Below are positions 8,103 to 16,746 of a DNA stretch of 64,000 nt, one piece after another. The DNA is taken from assembly GCA_964369725.1 (NCBI GenBank), contig CAYJGC010000003.1, forward strand, positions 1 to 64,000. Reading direction: 5' to 3'. Within the stretch, counting starts at the first letter, position 1; each line of letters begins with the position of its first letter. Below the pieces are notes generated by a model. That model was not told where the DNA came from. It searched no databases and saw nothing but the letters and a program-made list of their open reading frames with translations. This stretch comes from Paraeggerthella sp964369725 (GTDB lineage Bacteria > Actinomycetota > Coriobacteriia > Coriobacteriales > Eggerthellaceae). The position numbers and the translations under genes were made by a program.

Positions 8103-9002
8103 ATGGAAAAAATGTCATCTCTTGCCAATGTTGCTTCAACAAGGGCGGTGCTTGATGAATTTGGCCTCACAACCAAGTATTCATTGGGTCAGAATTTTCT
8201 CGTGAGTGATGCCATTATTCAAAAAATTATCGGATTGGCTAGTTTTTCTCGTGATGCCGATGTATTAGAGGTTGGTCCTGGTATAGGGACGCTGACTATG
8301 GCATTGTTGAAAAACGCAAAACGCGTGGTGTCTGTTGAGCGGGACAGTGATTTGCCTGCGGTGCTCGCAGAGACTCTGCGTCCTTGGTCGGATCGCTTCA
8401 CACTCATTGAGAAAGATGCCCTTGATCTTCAACGTGAAGACTTACCTTTTGAGCCAACGATGCTTGTCGCAAACTTACCTTATGCCGTGGCAGCAACGGT
8501 TGTCTTAGATTATTTTGAGGATTTCTCAACGCTTGAAAGTGCCACTATTATGGTGCAAAAAGAAGTGGCAGACCGCATGGTGGCTCAGCCAGGTACGAAA
8601 ATTTACGGGGCGTACACCGTTAAGCTGCGACTATATGCGGAAGCAGCCGGTCGTTTTGCGGTTGGACCGGGCAACTTTTACCCACCGCCTCGTGTTGAAA
8701 GTTCGGTACTGCGTCTTGAACGGCGATGCCTGAAAGATGATGCCGGTATGCCTTTAGAGGCTTCGGTTCTCAAAGCTGCAGCTACCATGGCGGATGCAGC
8801 TTTTGCTACACGCCGCAAGACTATCGCAAATTCTTGCAAAACTTATTTTGGCGGACAAGGTGCTCAGGGCGCTCAGATAATTGATCACCTTTCGCCTCTT
8901 TTTGAAAAAGCAGGGATTGACCCCAGGCGACGAGGTGAAACCTTAGATGTTTCTGAATTCATTAAACTGGGAAGAGCCTACCTACAAATAATTTCTGAAT
9001 AG
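8103..9002 (+). CDS. rsmA: 16S rRNA (adenine(1518)-N6/adenine(1519)-N6)-dimethyltransferase RsmA
   Basis: 299 residues from the ATG at 8103 (GAGGAG nine bases upstream). Upstream in-frame codons lie in the tail of the previous gene and are not conserved. RsmA/KsgA dimethylates A1518 and A1519 of 16S rRNA late in 30S assembly. Seen: YSLGQNFLVSD near the N-terminus, the SAM-binding loop VLEVGPGIGTLT (about residues 54-65), the catalytic NLPYAVAATV motif, and FYPPPRVESSVL. The C-terminal helical domain contains FATRRKTIANSC. Followed by 150 bases and a strong terminator. Confidence 0.96.
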   Translation: MEKMSSLANVASTRAVLDEFGLTTKYSLGQNFLVSDAIIQKIIGLASFSRDADVLEVGPGIGTLTMALLKNAKRVVSVERDSDLPAVLAETLRPWSDRFTLIEKDALDLQREDLPFEPTMLVANLPYAVAATVVLDYFEDFSTLESATIMVQKEVADRMVAQPGTKIYGAYTVKLRLYAEAAGRFAVGPGNFYPPPRVESSVLRLERRCLKDDAGMPLEASVLKAAATMADAAFATRRKTIANSCKTYFGGQGAQGAQIIDHLSPLFEKAGIDPRRRGETLDVSEFIKLGRAYLQIISE

Positions 9003-9149
9003 CGACTTTGGGGTGGTGTGCGATGGGTCTATACATCGCCTCGTGAGGAATAGCTTTGAGGGCTGTTCTCTAGTTTGCTTTGTGTTGCAAGATGGTGTCT
9101 TAGAGGCGCATGAGTGTAAACTGGGTTTTTCGTATCGTGAAAGCACTAG

Positions 9150-9180
9150 AAAGGCAGAGTGCGTGCTCTGCCTTTATTTG
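9150..9180. terminator. Bidirectional rho-independent terminator between rsmA and thrH
   Basis: AAAGGCAGAG (9150-9159), six-base loop TGCGTG, CTCTGCCTTT (9166-9175), then ATTTG. The stem is perfect, with T-rich tails on both strands, and it lies between convergent genes. Confidence 0.85.
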
Positions 9181-9220
9181 TGATACTACCTATATTTGCG
9201 AGAATTAAGCTGGTAAGACA

Positions 9221-9826
9221 TTAATCCTGCAAAGCTTTCTTGATGGCATGCATCAGATCAGCATATGTTTCATAAGCGGGGACATCAGGATTATTTTCCT
9301 TGATGCTTTCACTGGCGTTAAAGAAAAATCCTGCTTTGCTGCCCTTGATCATGCCTAAATCGTTAAGGCTGTCGCCTACCGCAATAGTTTCAAAGTCGAT
9401 TTGCTGAAGTGCTTCGATGGTGGCAAGCTTGGCTCCTCCACCACGAATGAGCATGTGTTCAATGTCTCCTTCAGCAGAAACTTTAAGGTCGTTACAAAAA
9501 ATAGTGGGGTAGCCAAGTTTTTCCATTAAAGGTTTTGCTAAAGGAGCAAAAATGTCACTTACGATAATGACTTGAGTAAATGAGCGCAATTCGTCTAAAA
9601 ACTCCCGTGCACCATAGAAGGGTTCAAGCCGTGCGGCTGCTGCACAAGCGTCTTCAATGCGAAGCCCATGTTCTTTCATGATTCCCAGACGATATTCGGT
9701 TAGTGTGCGGTAATTGGGTTCATCCCGCGTTGTTCGTTCAAGTTCCGGGATGCCTTGAGCGCGTGCAAAAGCAATCCAAACTTCGGGTACTAAAACCCCT
9801 TCCATATCAAGACAAACTATATGCAT
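9221..9826 (-). CDS. thrH: ThrH: bifunctional phosphoserine phosphatase/homoserine phosphotransferase
   Basis: 201 residues from the ATG at 9826 (AAAGG seven bases upstream; the TTG two codons earlier is less likely). HAD-superfamily enzyme. In Pseudomonas, ThrH dephosphorylates phosphoserine and can pass the phosphate to homoserine. Seen: HAD motif I with the ThrH-specific VCLDMEGVLVPEVWIAFA (DxE rather than the usual DxD), TTRDEPNYRTL, RLGIMKEHGL, motif II VIIVSDIF, and motif III AVGDSLNDLGM. The pattern is close to Pseudomonas ThrH throughout. No thrB or thrC is in the window, though hom lies at 49.8 kb. It may serve serine or threonine synthesis; the actual role is inference. Confidence 0.85.
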   Translation of the reverse strand: MHIVCLDMEGVLVPEVWIAFARAQGIPELERTTRDEPNYRTLTEYRLGIMKEHGLRIEDACAAAARLEPFYGAREFLDELRSFTQVIIVSDIFAPLAKPLMEKLGYPTIFCNDLKVSAEGDIEHMLIRGGGAKLATIEALQQIDFETIAVGDSLNDLGMIKGSKAGFFFNASESIKENNPDVPAYETYADLMHAIKKALQD

Positions 9827-10178
9827 GAACAACCCTTTCGTTTGATAGGCATAGGTACGATTTCCTCCTAGTGTTGTTTTTTGCGGGAGTTATCGGTTGG
9901 ATTCAGTATAGCGCCTGTCTGAGAAGTTGTACTTGATAAGGCATTTTACTTACGTTCTTTTCGGTTTATGGAAGTCTTTTTCGGGTAGTTTACTTTTTAG
10001 GTATTACTTTCGTCGTCAATCCAATTTTTGCGGCGATATTGAGGGAGTGATTCTAAATCTTTTGTTTATTGAAGCCAGGGGAAGGTGGTTGTGTCACAAT
10101 GACTAGTGTTGGCATAAATGAGGGTTAGCATATGCAATTTTTGAGCGTTATGTCGCATTGTCGAAAAGAGGTTTGATT
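9827..10178. other. Intergenic region between divergent thrH and aldo/keto reductase genes
   Basis: About 350 bases with no credible gene. On the minus strand TATACT (9905-9910) could be the -10 of thrH, without a good -35. On the plus strand a candidate promoter for the aldo/keto reductase lies at 10109-10136 and is listed separately. Confidence 0.4.
10109..10136 (+). promoter_or_regulatory. Candidate promoter of the aldo/keto reductase gene
   Basis: TTGGCA at 10109-10114 and TATGCA at 10131-10136 with a 16-base spacer, 43 bases before the start codon. Reasonable matches to -35/-10 consensus, but not decisive. Confidence 0.3.
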
Positions 10179-11381
10179 ATGCAATATAGAAAACTCACAC
10201 CAGGTGGCCCCGATATTTCATTGTTGGGTTATGGGTGCATGCGCTTTCCCGCAAAGGGCTCAGGAGTAGATAAAGAGCTTGCATTTGAGCAAATGAAATA
10301 TGCGGTAGATGCAGGTGTAAATTACTTTGACACGGCTTATCCGTACCATGGGGGTAAGAGTGAAGTTATTTTAGGTGAGTTTATTAAAAAATATAATATG
10401 CGCGATAAGATTTATATTGCAGATAAACTACCTGCTTTTCTGGTTTCGAAAAAGTCTGATATTGAGAAGTATTACACCACTCAACTTTCTCGGCTAGATG
10501 TGTCGTGCATAGATTTTTATCTCATGCATTCTTTGACGAGTTTCGATGATTGGGACAAGCTTAAATCATTTGGAATTTTAGATTTCGTAAGAGAGAAGCG
10601 CGAAAAGGGAGAGCTCCGTTTTATTGGGTTTTCGTTTCATGGGAGACCCGAAGAGTTCGTTAAAATTCTTGAAGATCATCCGTGGGATTTTTGCCAAATT
10701 CAATACAATTATATCGATGTAAATTATCAGGCAGGGGAAAAGGGCATGATACGTGCGCATGAGCTGGGCGTAGGTGTTATAGCGATGGAACCTTTGCGTG
10801 GAGGGCTGCTTGCCGCGCAAGCTCCTGATAGTGTGAGGCACATTCTTGAGCAAGATGCGGAGAAGCTCAGTCCTGCATACTGGGCAATGCGCTTTGTGAT
10901 GAACCGTCCTGAGATAGGCACGGTTTTAAGCGGTATGAATAATTTTGAACATATCAAAGAGAATGTTGCCGTTGCAAACGAGACAACCGCAAATAGTATG
11001 ACTTCTGCTCAGTATGAGGTGATTGAGCGAGTAGTTAAGGTGTATGGCGACCTTATGAAGGTACCGTGTACTGCCTGTAACTACTGTATGCCATGTCCTG
11101 TTGGCGTTGATATTCCGGGAATATTCGCCGACTACAACAGTAAGTATTTTTTTGGTGCTAGTCGGTTTATTCGCGTGCAATATATCGGTCGGCGCGTTGG
11201 TTTGATGGGTGGTGTAAAGTCTGGTGCGAATCTTTGCATCGAATGCGGAAAGTGCACTAAACATTGTCCGCAACACATTGACATTCCTCAAGAGTTGATA
11301 AAAGCTGACAAAGAGCTCAACAGTGCCGTTCTCAGTGGTGCTATGTTGCTAGCAGCAAAAATCTTAAGACGGAAAAAATAA
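10179..11381 (+). CDS. Aldo/keto reductase with C-terminal 4Fe-4S ferredoxin domain
   Basis: 400 residues from ATG 10179 (AGAGG seven bases upstream). The N-terminal TIM-barrel has LLGYGCMRFP, the catalytic Asp/Tyr in YFDTAYPYHGGKSE, CIDFYLMHSL and GFSFHG, and a barrel end with PEIGTVLSGM. After residue 300 comes a ferredoxin-like domain with two cysteine clusters, CTACNYCMPCPVGVDIP and CIECGKCTKHCP, each able to ligate a 4Fe-4S cluster. The family is common in anaerobes (radical-SAM-independent Fe-S oxidoreductases of unknown substrate). Probably cytosolic. The next gene, a lipoyl-like carrier 73 bases downstream, is in the same direction and may be co-transcribed. Confidence 0.92.
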   Translation: MQYRKLTPGGPDISLLGYGCMRFPAKGSGVDKELAFEQMKYAVDAGVNYFDTAYPYHGGKSEVILGEFIKKYNMRDKIYIADKLPAFLVSKKSDIEKYYTTQLSRLDVSCIDFYLMHSLTSFDDWDKLKSFGILDFVREKREKGELRFIGFSFHGRPEEFVKILEDHPWDFCQIQYNYIDVNYQAGEKGMIRAHELGVGVIAMEPLRGGLLAAQAPDSVRHILEQDAEKLSPAYWAMRFVMNRPEIGTVLSGMNNFEHIKENVAVANETTANSMTSAQYEVIERVVKVYGDLMKVPCTACNYCMPCPVGVDIPGIFADYNSKYFFGASRFIRVQYIGRRVGLMGGVKSGANLCIECGKCTKHCPQHIDIPQELIKADKELNSAVLSGAMLLAAKILRRKK

Positions 11382-11454
11382 GCAGAGTGCAACTAATTAA
11401 ATCTCTTACTTGAGGTAGATGTATAGTAGGGAAGGCTTTTTTAAGGAGGAATGC

Positions 11455-11697
11455 ATGAAAAAGGTTGAGATTATCGTTGGTAAAACGGGAGCAGCTCAGG
11501 GTGAAGGTCGACATTTATTTTGGAGTAAAAAAGTGGGCGACCAGGTGTTTGCAAGAGAAGCGGTAGCAAACATTGAGGCACATAAAGGAGCCTGTTTTGT
11601 CTCAGCATCTGCAACGGGTACGCTTTGCGAGATACTTGTCGAGTCGGGTGACATTGTTCGCGAGGGCGATGTTGTTGGCTATATAGAATCAGAGTAG
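11455..11697 (+). CDS. Free-standing biotin/lipoyl-attachment-domain protein
   Basis: 80 residues, ATG preceded by a near-perfect AAGGAGG at five bases. The sequence is a single barrel-sandwich hybrid domain: FWSKKVGDQVFAREAVANIE, then EAHKGACFVSASATGTL, then VESGDIVREGDVVGYIES. The lysine in AHKGA stands where lipoyl domains have their modified lysine (DKA motif), and there is no biotin-type AMKM motif, so lipoyl-like attachment is more likely than biotin. Whether it is modified is unknown. It follows the Fe-S aldo/keto reductase and precedes a strong terminator, which suggests a two-gene unit in which it serves as a carrier or redox partner (inference). Confidence 0.75.
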   Translation: MKKVEIIVGKTGAAQGEGRHLFWSKKVGDQVFAREAVANIEAHKGACFVSASATGTLCEILVESGDIVREGDVVGYIESE

Positions 11698-11876
11698 CTT
11701 GCTACTGAGGCGTATGAGGGTAAAACTTTGTCTAAGAAAATATTTAGCGGCTTGCGTGGATTGACGTTGAGTTTTTCGTGCATGCACATCTAATGACAGG
11801 GTCGACGTCCTTGCAGTTTTGTTGGTTTGAATAGGTGGGTGTTTGCTAGCGGCAGTCTTTTCAAATTTGATGTTGC

Positions 11877-11921
11877 AAAAGCCTGATTCAATAGAACATC
11901 ATTTGAATCAGGCTTTTATTT
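11877..11921. terminator. Bidirectional terminator
   Basis: AAAAGCCTGATTCAA (11877-11891) pairs perfectly with TTGAATCAGGCTTTT (11903-11917) over an 11-base loop, with T-runs on both strands. It lies between the convergent lipoyl-protein and aminotransferase genes. Confidence 0.88.
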
Positions 11922-11951
11922 GGCGACAGGGCGCGCACACGGCGTTCTTAT

Positions 11952-13238
11952 TTATCCCCGCAGTTTTTCAAGGTAGGCAAGCTTGATGCAGCAAATCAAA
12001 ACATCCATAGCAGCATCAAGTTCCTCAACAGGAGGAAGGCTGGGTGCTATGCGAATGTTAGAATCGCGCGGGTCTTTGCCGTAAGGATAAGTTGCTCCTG
12101 CATCGGTGAGGGTGACGCCTGCTTGTTTTGCTAACTCAACAGCGCGCGTTGCTGTACCTTCTGGTGCATCAAGAGAAACAAAGTAACCCCCGCGTGGACT
12201 ATTCCATAAGCAGTTTCCCACTTCTGTTAACCCAGCTTCAAGTTTTTGTTGCACAAGGTCAAACTTTGGCCGTAGGAGAGCGGCGTGTTTTTCCATATGA
12301 GCAGCAATGCCGCGAGAGTCACGCAAAAACCGTACGTGACGCAATTGGTTTAATTTATCGTGCCCAATTGTCTGAACGCTCATGCGATTTTTGATTTCAG
12401 TAATATTCGCGGGGCTTGCTGCAAGGGCAGCGATACCAGATCCTGGGAAGGTTACCTTTGAGGTAGACGTAAACTTATAGTAGCGATTCGGATTGCCTGC
12501 CTCATTGCATGCGCCAGCAATGTCAAGTACGCAGTCTTGACTCAAAGCGTCTGTGTAAAGATGATGAACGCTATAGGCGTTATCCCAAAAAATTCTAAAG
12601 TCATTGGCTGCACATTTCATGTTAGCTAAGCGGCGTACAACGTCATCCGAATAAGTAATACCCGTAGGGTTTGAATATTTGGGTACGCACCAGATGCCTT
12701 TAATGGAAGAGTCGGCAGCGACCAAGGACTCAACTTCATCCATGCAAGGACCTTCGTCGGTCATGCTAACAGGAATCATTTGAATGCCAAAGGTTTCCGT
12801 TACCGCAAAATGACGATCATAGCCAGGCGAAGGGCAGAGCCACTTTACTTCTTCAAGACGGCACCACGGTGTTTCTCCGAGTGTGCCAAACATCCAACAT
12901 CCGGCCATGGTGTCATACATAATGTTGAGACTTGCGTTGCCGAAAACTATGACATTTTCAGGTTTATCATCAAGCATGTAAGCCATTAAATCTTTGGCTT
13001 CAGGCAATCCGCACGTTACGCCATAGTTGCGACAGTCAGTATTGTCGACTGATATACAGCTTTCGCACGAACCTAGTATTCCTAGCATATCCATACTAAG
13101 GTCAAGTTGACTTTTTGAAGGTTTACCGCGAGCCATATTGAGCGCAAAATGCTGCTTTTTAAACTGGTCGTATTGTTGTTCAAGATCTTGCTGTAGCTGC
13201 TCTCGATCCCTAAGGTTCATATGGGCGTAATCTGCCAT
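11952..13238 (-). CDS. PLP-dependent aminotransferase (PF12897 aspartate-aminotransferase type)
   Basis: 428 residues from ATG 13238 (AGAGGA six to seven bases upstream). The frame opens 11 codons earlier, but with no better ribosome site. Fold-type I PLP enzyme. Seen: NMARGKPSKSQLDLS, a family hallmark near residue 36, GNASLNIMYDTM in the cofactor-binding region, WCVPKYSNPTGITY with the conserved Asn-Pro, WDNAYSVHHLY, and the PLP lysine in TSTSKVTFPGSGIAA. C-terminal GGYFVSLDAPEGTA and NIRIAPSLPP carry the carboxylate-binding Arg. The subgroup contains aspartate aminotransferases unlike the classic AspC; it probably interconverts aspartate/oxaloacetate with glutamate/2-oxoglutarate. Substrate is inferred from family. 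Confidence 0.88.
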   Translation of the reverse strand: MADYAHMNLRDREQLQQDLEQQYDQFKKQHFALNMARGKPSKSQLDLSMDMLGILGSCESCISVDNTDCRNYGVTCGLPEAKDLMAYMLDDKPENVIVFGNASLNIMYDTMAGCWMFGTLGETPWCRLEEVKWLCPSPGYDRHFAVTETFGIQMIPVSMTDEGPCMDEVESLVAADSSIKGIWCVPKYSNPTGITYSDDVVRRLANMKCAANDFRIFWDNAYSVHHLYTDALSQDCVLDIAGACNEAGNPNRYYKFTSTSKVTFPGSGIAALAASPANITEIKNRMSVQTIGHDKLNQLRHVRFLRDSRGIAAHMEKHAALLRPKFDLVQQKLEAGLTEVGNCLWNSPRGGYFVSLDAPEGTATRAVELAKQAGVTLTDAGATYPYGKDPRDSNIRIAPSLPPVEELDAAMDVLICCIKLAYLEKLRG

Positions 13239-13620
13239 GTTTTGTCCTCTCAAAAGTAACACTCTTCTCATTCGTTAGTATAAAACAAACCATAAACGCT
13301 TTACGATTAAATAAAATCAAATCATGCGAGAAATAGAAATTGCTAAAAGTGTATGATTGTTGTTGGGAAAAGCCCTGCTAGCTTGTGGGGCTACCTGTTT
13401 TATGTTCGGTTATAAAAACATACGCAACCCGCTTAGTGTCGGTGAAGGCGTACTCCAAGATTTTGATTTGCTCAGAGCAATTGAAATAGTCTCTAACGAT
13501 GCGCCAACGGCAATCTGAAGGAGAAGTGGATGTACAACACTTTCAAACACTTCAAGGTATACTGATTTTAGGTAATGCAGCGTCTTGCTGCTAACATTTA
13601 CTACAGAAGGAAAAGACAAT
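13239..13620. other. Intergenic region between divergent aminotransferase and GNAT genes
   Basis: About 380 bases. TATACT at 13558-13563 is a candidate -10 for the acetyltransferase gene, with no clear -35. A minus-strand frame at 13410-13649 overlaps the start of the acetyltransferase and resembles no family I know. Nothing else is supported. Confidence 0.4.
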
Positions 13621-14280
13621 ATGGTCATCCCTGATTTGAAAGCAGTCACCGCAAATCAAGTAGAATTGCTTGATGCTTTGGCGGATATGACAGGAGAGAG
13701 TTTTCGTGAAGAAATGTGGCACGTTACTTTTATAGACGCTTTAGATGCGCTCGGTGCTAGTGAGAAAAGAAAGCTTGAGATAACACAAAAAGAAATTCGA
13801 GCAAATTATAGCGTTACGGCACCGTATGGCTTTGTATACACGCTTGAAGATTATGCGGGAGCGGTGAATATATATCGTCGCAGTTTAGCCCAAGGTCTCA
13901 CCTGGGAAGATTTTGAAAGTCGCTCGCTCGCTTTGCTCGAAAATGAGTTTAGCGCAGAAGAGAAAGCGGTTTTGTTGAACAGGGCTGAGGAGATGGCCGT
14001 TTTTACGGCGGATTGGGTATTTGATTATTTGGAAGAAGGAGAAGATTTCCTATACATTGCTTCAATTAGTATTGACCCTAAAAAACGGGGAACGGGAGCC
14101 TTTGCGCGTCTTTTTACACCACTGGTGGCCTATGCTCAGCAGCAAAACGTACCTCTTTTCCTCGATTGCTTTACCGATCGTCTTGAAGGACTCTACCAGC
14201 ATTTTGGATTTGATGTCCTCAAGCGTGTTTCTTCGCCGGATTTCGAAATCGTTGAGCGCTGCATGGTCCTTAAATCCTAG
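13621..14280 (+). CDS. GNAT family N-acetyltransferase
   Basis: 219 residues, ATG preceded by GAAGGA at nine bases. The C-terminal half shows the acetyl-CoA-binding pattern of the GNAT fold: LYIASISIDPKKRGTGAFAR (R/Q-x-x-G-x-G/A loop), then VPLFLDCFTDRLEGLYQHFG, matching motif B (the ...LYxxxGF signature). The N-terminal 130 residues (ESFREEMWHVTFIDAL, YSVTAPYGFVYTL) are less conserved. Substrate unknown. A short dyad, ATCCTAGA/TCTAGGAT, spans the stop codon (14274-14294) but lacks a T-run. Confidence 0.85.
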   Translation: MVIPDLKAVTANQVELLDALADMTGESFREEMWHVTFIDALDALGASEKRKLEITQKEIRANYSVTAPYGFVYTLEDYAGAVNIYRRSLAQGLTWEDFESRSLALLENEFSAEEKAVLLNRAEEMAVFTADWVFDYLEEGEDFLYIASISIDPKKRGTGAFARLFTPLVAYAQQQNVPLFLDCFTDRLEGLYQHFGFDVLKRVSSPDFEIVERCMVLKS

Positions 14281-14532
14281 ACACTGTCTAGGATCGTTGT
14301 CGCGCTAAGTGTATGCGATACGAGTGTTGAGGGAGAGTGGAAGCTAACCAGTGCACGTTTTGGTAGCTATAGTTTGTTGTTGAAGATAGGTGCTAAAGCT
14401 GCTTTTTCGTTGCTGATAGCCCTTTAATACCAGTTCCAGCTTTCGATGCGTGTGAGTAGGAATTAAAATATGATAGGATAGGCTTAATCGCTCTGTACTA
14501 TTGTCACCGCTATTGTTTATGAAAGGTTATTC

Positions 14533-15021
14533 ATGAAAGAACTTCCAGCACACCAGCTTGACCCTAAAATTAAAACTGTTTGGCGCATTAGTGATGCCAT
14601 AGCACTCACCTTACTTTTTCTTGTTTGTTTTGTACCTTTTGTAATTGTCGCTGTGGTTAGTTCTGTGGATTGGGCTTATATGGTTTCGCTCGCTATCGTT
14701 GTGGCGTATGTTGTGTTGATGGCGGTGTGGGTATTGGTGCTGCCTCCTATTCGTTTTGCAAGATGGCGCTACGAGCTTTCTCATGATTTTCTTGATATAT
14801 CCAAGGGTATTGTTTGGCGTAAGCGCTACATCATTCCTTTTATTCGTGTCCAAAATACCGACACGCGACAAGGTCCAGTCTTGCGTGCTTTTGGGCTTTC
14901 AAGCACGACGGTTGCTACCGCAGCGGGTGAGCATGAAATTCCTGGTCTATTAACAGAAGAGGCTGAACAATTGCGCGACAAGGCTGCAGAGTTTGCTCGT
15001 CTTGCGCGGGAGGATGTGTAA
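14533..15021 (+). CDS. Bacterial PH-domain membrane protein (YdbS-like)
   Basis: 162 residues. Two adjacent hydrophobic helices (about residues 23-47 and 51-76) are followed by a bacterial PH-like (bPH2) domain with YELSHDFLDISKGIVWRKRY and IPFIRVQNTDTRQGPVLRAF. This is the pattern of Bacillus YdbS. The stop overlaps the start of the next, larger PH-domain gene (TAATG), as in the ydbS-ydbT pair, so the two are translationally coupled. In Bacillus the pair is linked to the cell-envelope stress regulon; the molecular function is not known. Confidence 0.85.
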   Translation: MKELPAHQLDPKIKTVWRISDAIALTLLFLVCFVPFVIVAVVSSVDWAYMVSLAIVVAYVVLMAVWVLVLPPIRFARWRYELSHDFLDISKGIVWRKRYIIPFIRVQNTDTRQGPVLRAFGLSSTTVATAAGEHEIPGLLTEEAEQLRDKAAEFARLAREDV

Positions 15022-16742
15022 TGGAGGAGCAGGCGGACTTCCCACGTCATCACGTTCATCATAGTTACATTTGGCTCAATAGTGTAAAAACTGTCTTTAC
15101 GATTTTGTTTGCGCTAGCCATTTCTTCCTTTGCGACTATTGCCAATGTTTTTACAAGCGGTGGATCTACCTTTAGTCTTGTGCTTAATCTGGGTATTATT
15201 GTTGGCGCATTTATTGTTTTGGTCGGTGTTGCCGCGCTTTCGCTTTGGTGGTCATACAAGCACTTGTATTATCAGTTGAGTGAAGAGGAGTTCAACCTGT
15301 ATTCGGGTATTTTTAATAAAAAACGTGTTCACGTTCCTTATACGCGCATTCAGTCGGTTGATCAAAAGGCATCGCTTCTACAGCGCATTTTCGGTGTTTG
15401 TACGCTGAATATCGATACGGCAGGTGGCGCTTCTAATAATGCAGTTCAGGTGCCCTATGTGTCTAAAGAGCAGGCCGAAGATTTGAGACGTCAGTTGTTT
15501 GAAAGAAAAAATCAGACACAAGTGCAAAAGAATGCCGTTGCATCGGCAACGGCAGGAGCAACAGGCAATGTTTTAGATGCGCCTGCAGAGCTTTGGCAAG
15601 AGGTTCGTGGTGTGTTTGGCGGTGTGGACGCAAACACCGGAAACGTAACGTATGAGCATGGACTTACTAACAAAGAACTCATATTTACAGGCTTGTCAAA
15701 TAATACGGCATTTATCATAGTTGTTGTAGGTATTTTGTCTGTCGTTTCTCAGCTGTTTGACATGGTAGGTGGCACGGACGGTGGGTTGATGGACTCTGCG
15801 ATAGACGGTGCGTCGGTGGTGGCTCAAAACGCCTTTGGAAATAATTTGCTGGCAATGGGAGTAGTAGCTTTTTTGTTTTTCTCAATAGTTTTATGGGCTG
15901 GTTCAGCAATCGGGTCGTGTATTTCGTTTGGTGGATTTAAAGCGCGTCGCCGAGACAATCGTATTGAGGTAGAACATGGATTGTTGCAACATCAGTTGCA
16001 AGGTGTCGATATCAATCGCGTGCAGTATATTGCCATTAAGCAGAGTTTTATTCGTCGCCTTATGGGGTACTGTGAGCTTTCGTTGGGTAAGATAGATGCT
16101 GCAAAGAATACTGAAGATGCACAAAAATCAAACTTGAACACCCGGGGCGTCATCATTCATCCTTTTGTAAAGATGGATCGAGTGCCAGAAATATTAGGGG
16201 GGCTGGCACCGGAGTTTGCTGATATCCCACAAAAGTCTATTTCTTTGGCTCCGGTCGCACTTCGTCGTGCTGTAATACGACGTTGTGTCTTGCAGGGATT
16301 AGGATTCTGGCTTGCGGTTGTATGTGCGATTATGCAAGTGACGGTATCTGTTGCTTCAGCATCCAATGCAGATTTGGCAGCAGTTGCTTCCTATATCAAT
16401 AGTGCTTCGCTCATGATGTACGGGGTTTGCGTGGCGATTGCGATAATCGAACTCGTTGGTGCGGTTTTGTGGGTACGAGGATCAAGCTTTGCCTATAACA
16501 GACAGTTCATGCAAATTAGCAACGGAGGATTTTCACGCGAGAGCATAACGTTTCCTCGTCGCAAACTTCAGTATGGCACTATCCGTTCAAATCCTTTTCA
16601 ACGGAAAGCTCATACGGTGACGATAGGTGTTCGTACAGCAGCAGGCATTGGGGGTACAACCACCAACCTTATTGATGTTGACAAACAAGATGCACAAAAA
16701 TGGTATATATGGATGCATCCACGAAGAAGTATGATAGAGTAA
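15021..16742 (+). CDS. Multi-PH-domain membrane protein (YdbT-like)
   Basis: 573 residues. Six hydrophobic segments in three pairs (about 20-78, 220-295 and 420-475) alternate with PH-like domains: YQLSEEEFNLYSGIFNKKRV and VPYTRIQSVDQKASLLQR (first), RIEVEHGLLQHQLQGVDINR (second) and a third near the C-terminus (AYNRQFMQISNGGFSRESIT). This is the YdbT architecture. It is translated by overlap with the YdbS-like gene. Function in membrane or envelope homeostasis is inferred from family and neighbours (hemolysin III, CorC-type, PspC). Confidence 0.85.
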   Translation: MEEQADFPRHHVHHSYIWLNSVKTVFTILFALAISSFATIANVFTSGGSTFSLVLNLGIIVGAFIVLVGVAALSLWWSYKHLYYQLSEEEFNLYSGIFNKKRVHVPYTRIQSVDQKASLLQRIFGVCTLNIDTAGGASNNAVQVPYVSKEQAEDLRRQLFERKNQTQVQKNAVASATAGATGNVLDAPAELWQEVRGVFGGVDANTGNVTYEHGLTNKELIFTGLSNNTAFIIVVVGILSVVSQLFDMVGGTDGGLMDSAIDGASVVAQNAFGNNLLAMGVVAFLFFSIVLWAGSAIGSCISFGGFKARRRDNRIEVEHGLLQHQLQGVDINRVQYIAIKQSFIRRLMGYCELSLGKIDAAKNTEDAQKSNLNTRGVIIHPFVKMDRVPEILGGLAPEFADIPQKSISLAPVALRRAVIRRCVLQGLGFWLAVVCAIMQVTVSVASASNADLAAVASYINSASLMMYGVCVAIAIIELVGAVLWVRGSSFAYNRQFMQISNGGFSRESITFPRRKLQYGTIRSNPFQRKAHTVTIGVRTAAGIGGTTTNLIDVDKQDAQKWYIWMHPRRSMIE

Positions 16743-16746
16743 GCTT

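Noticed and set aside
13410..13649. Minus-strand frame of 79 codons between the aminotransferase and GNAT genes
   Set aside because: It overlaps the well-supported start of the acetyltransferase gene and matches no family I know; no ribosome site.
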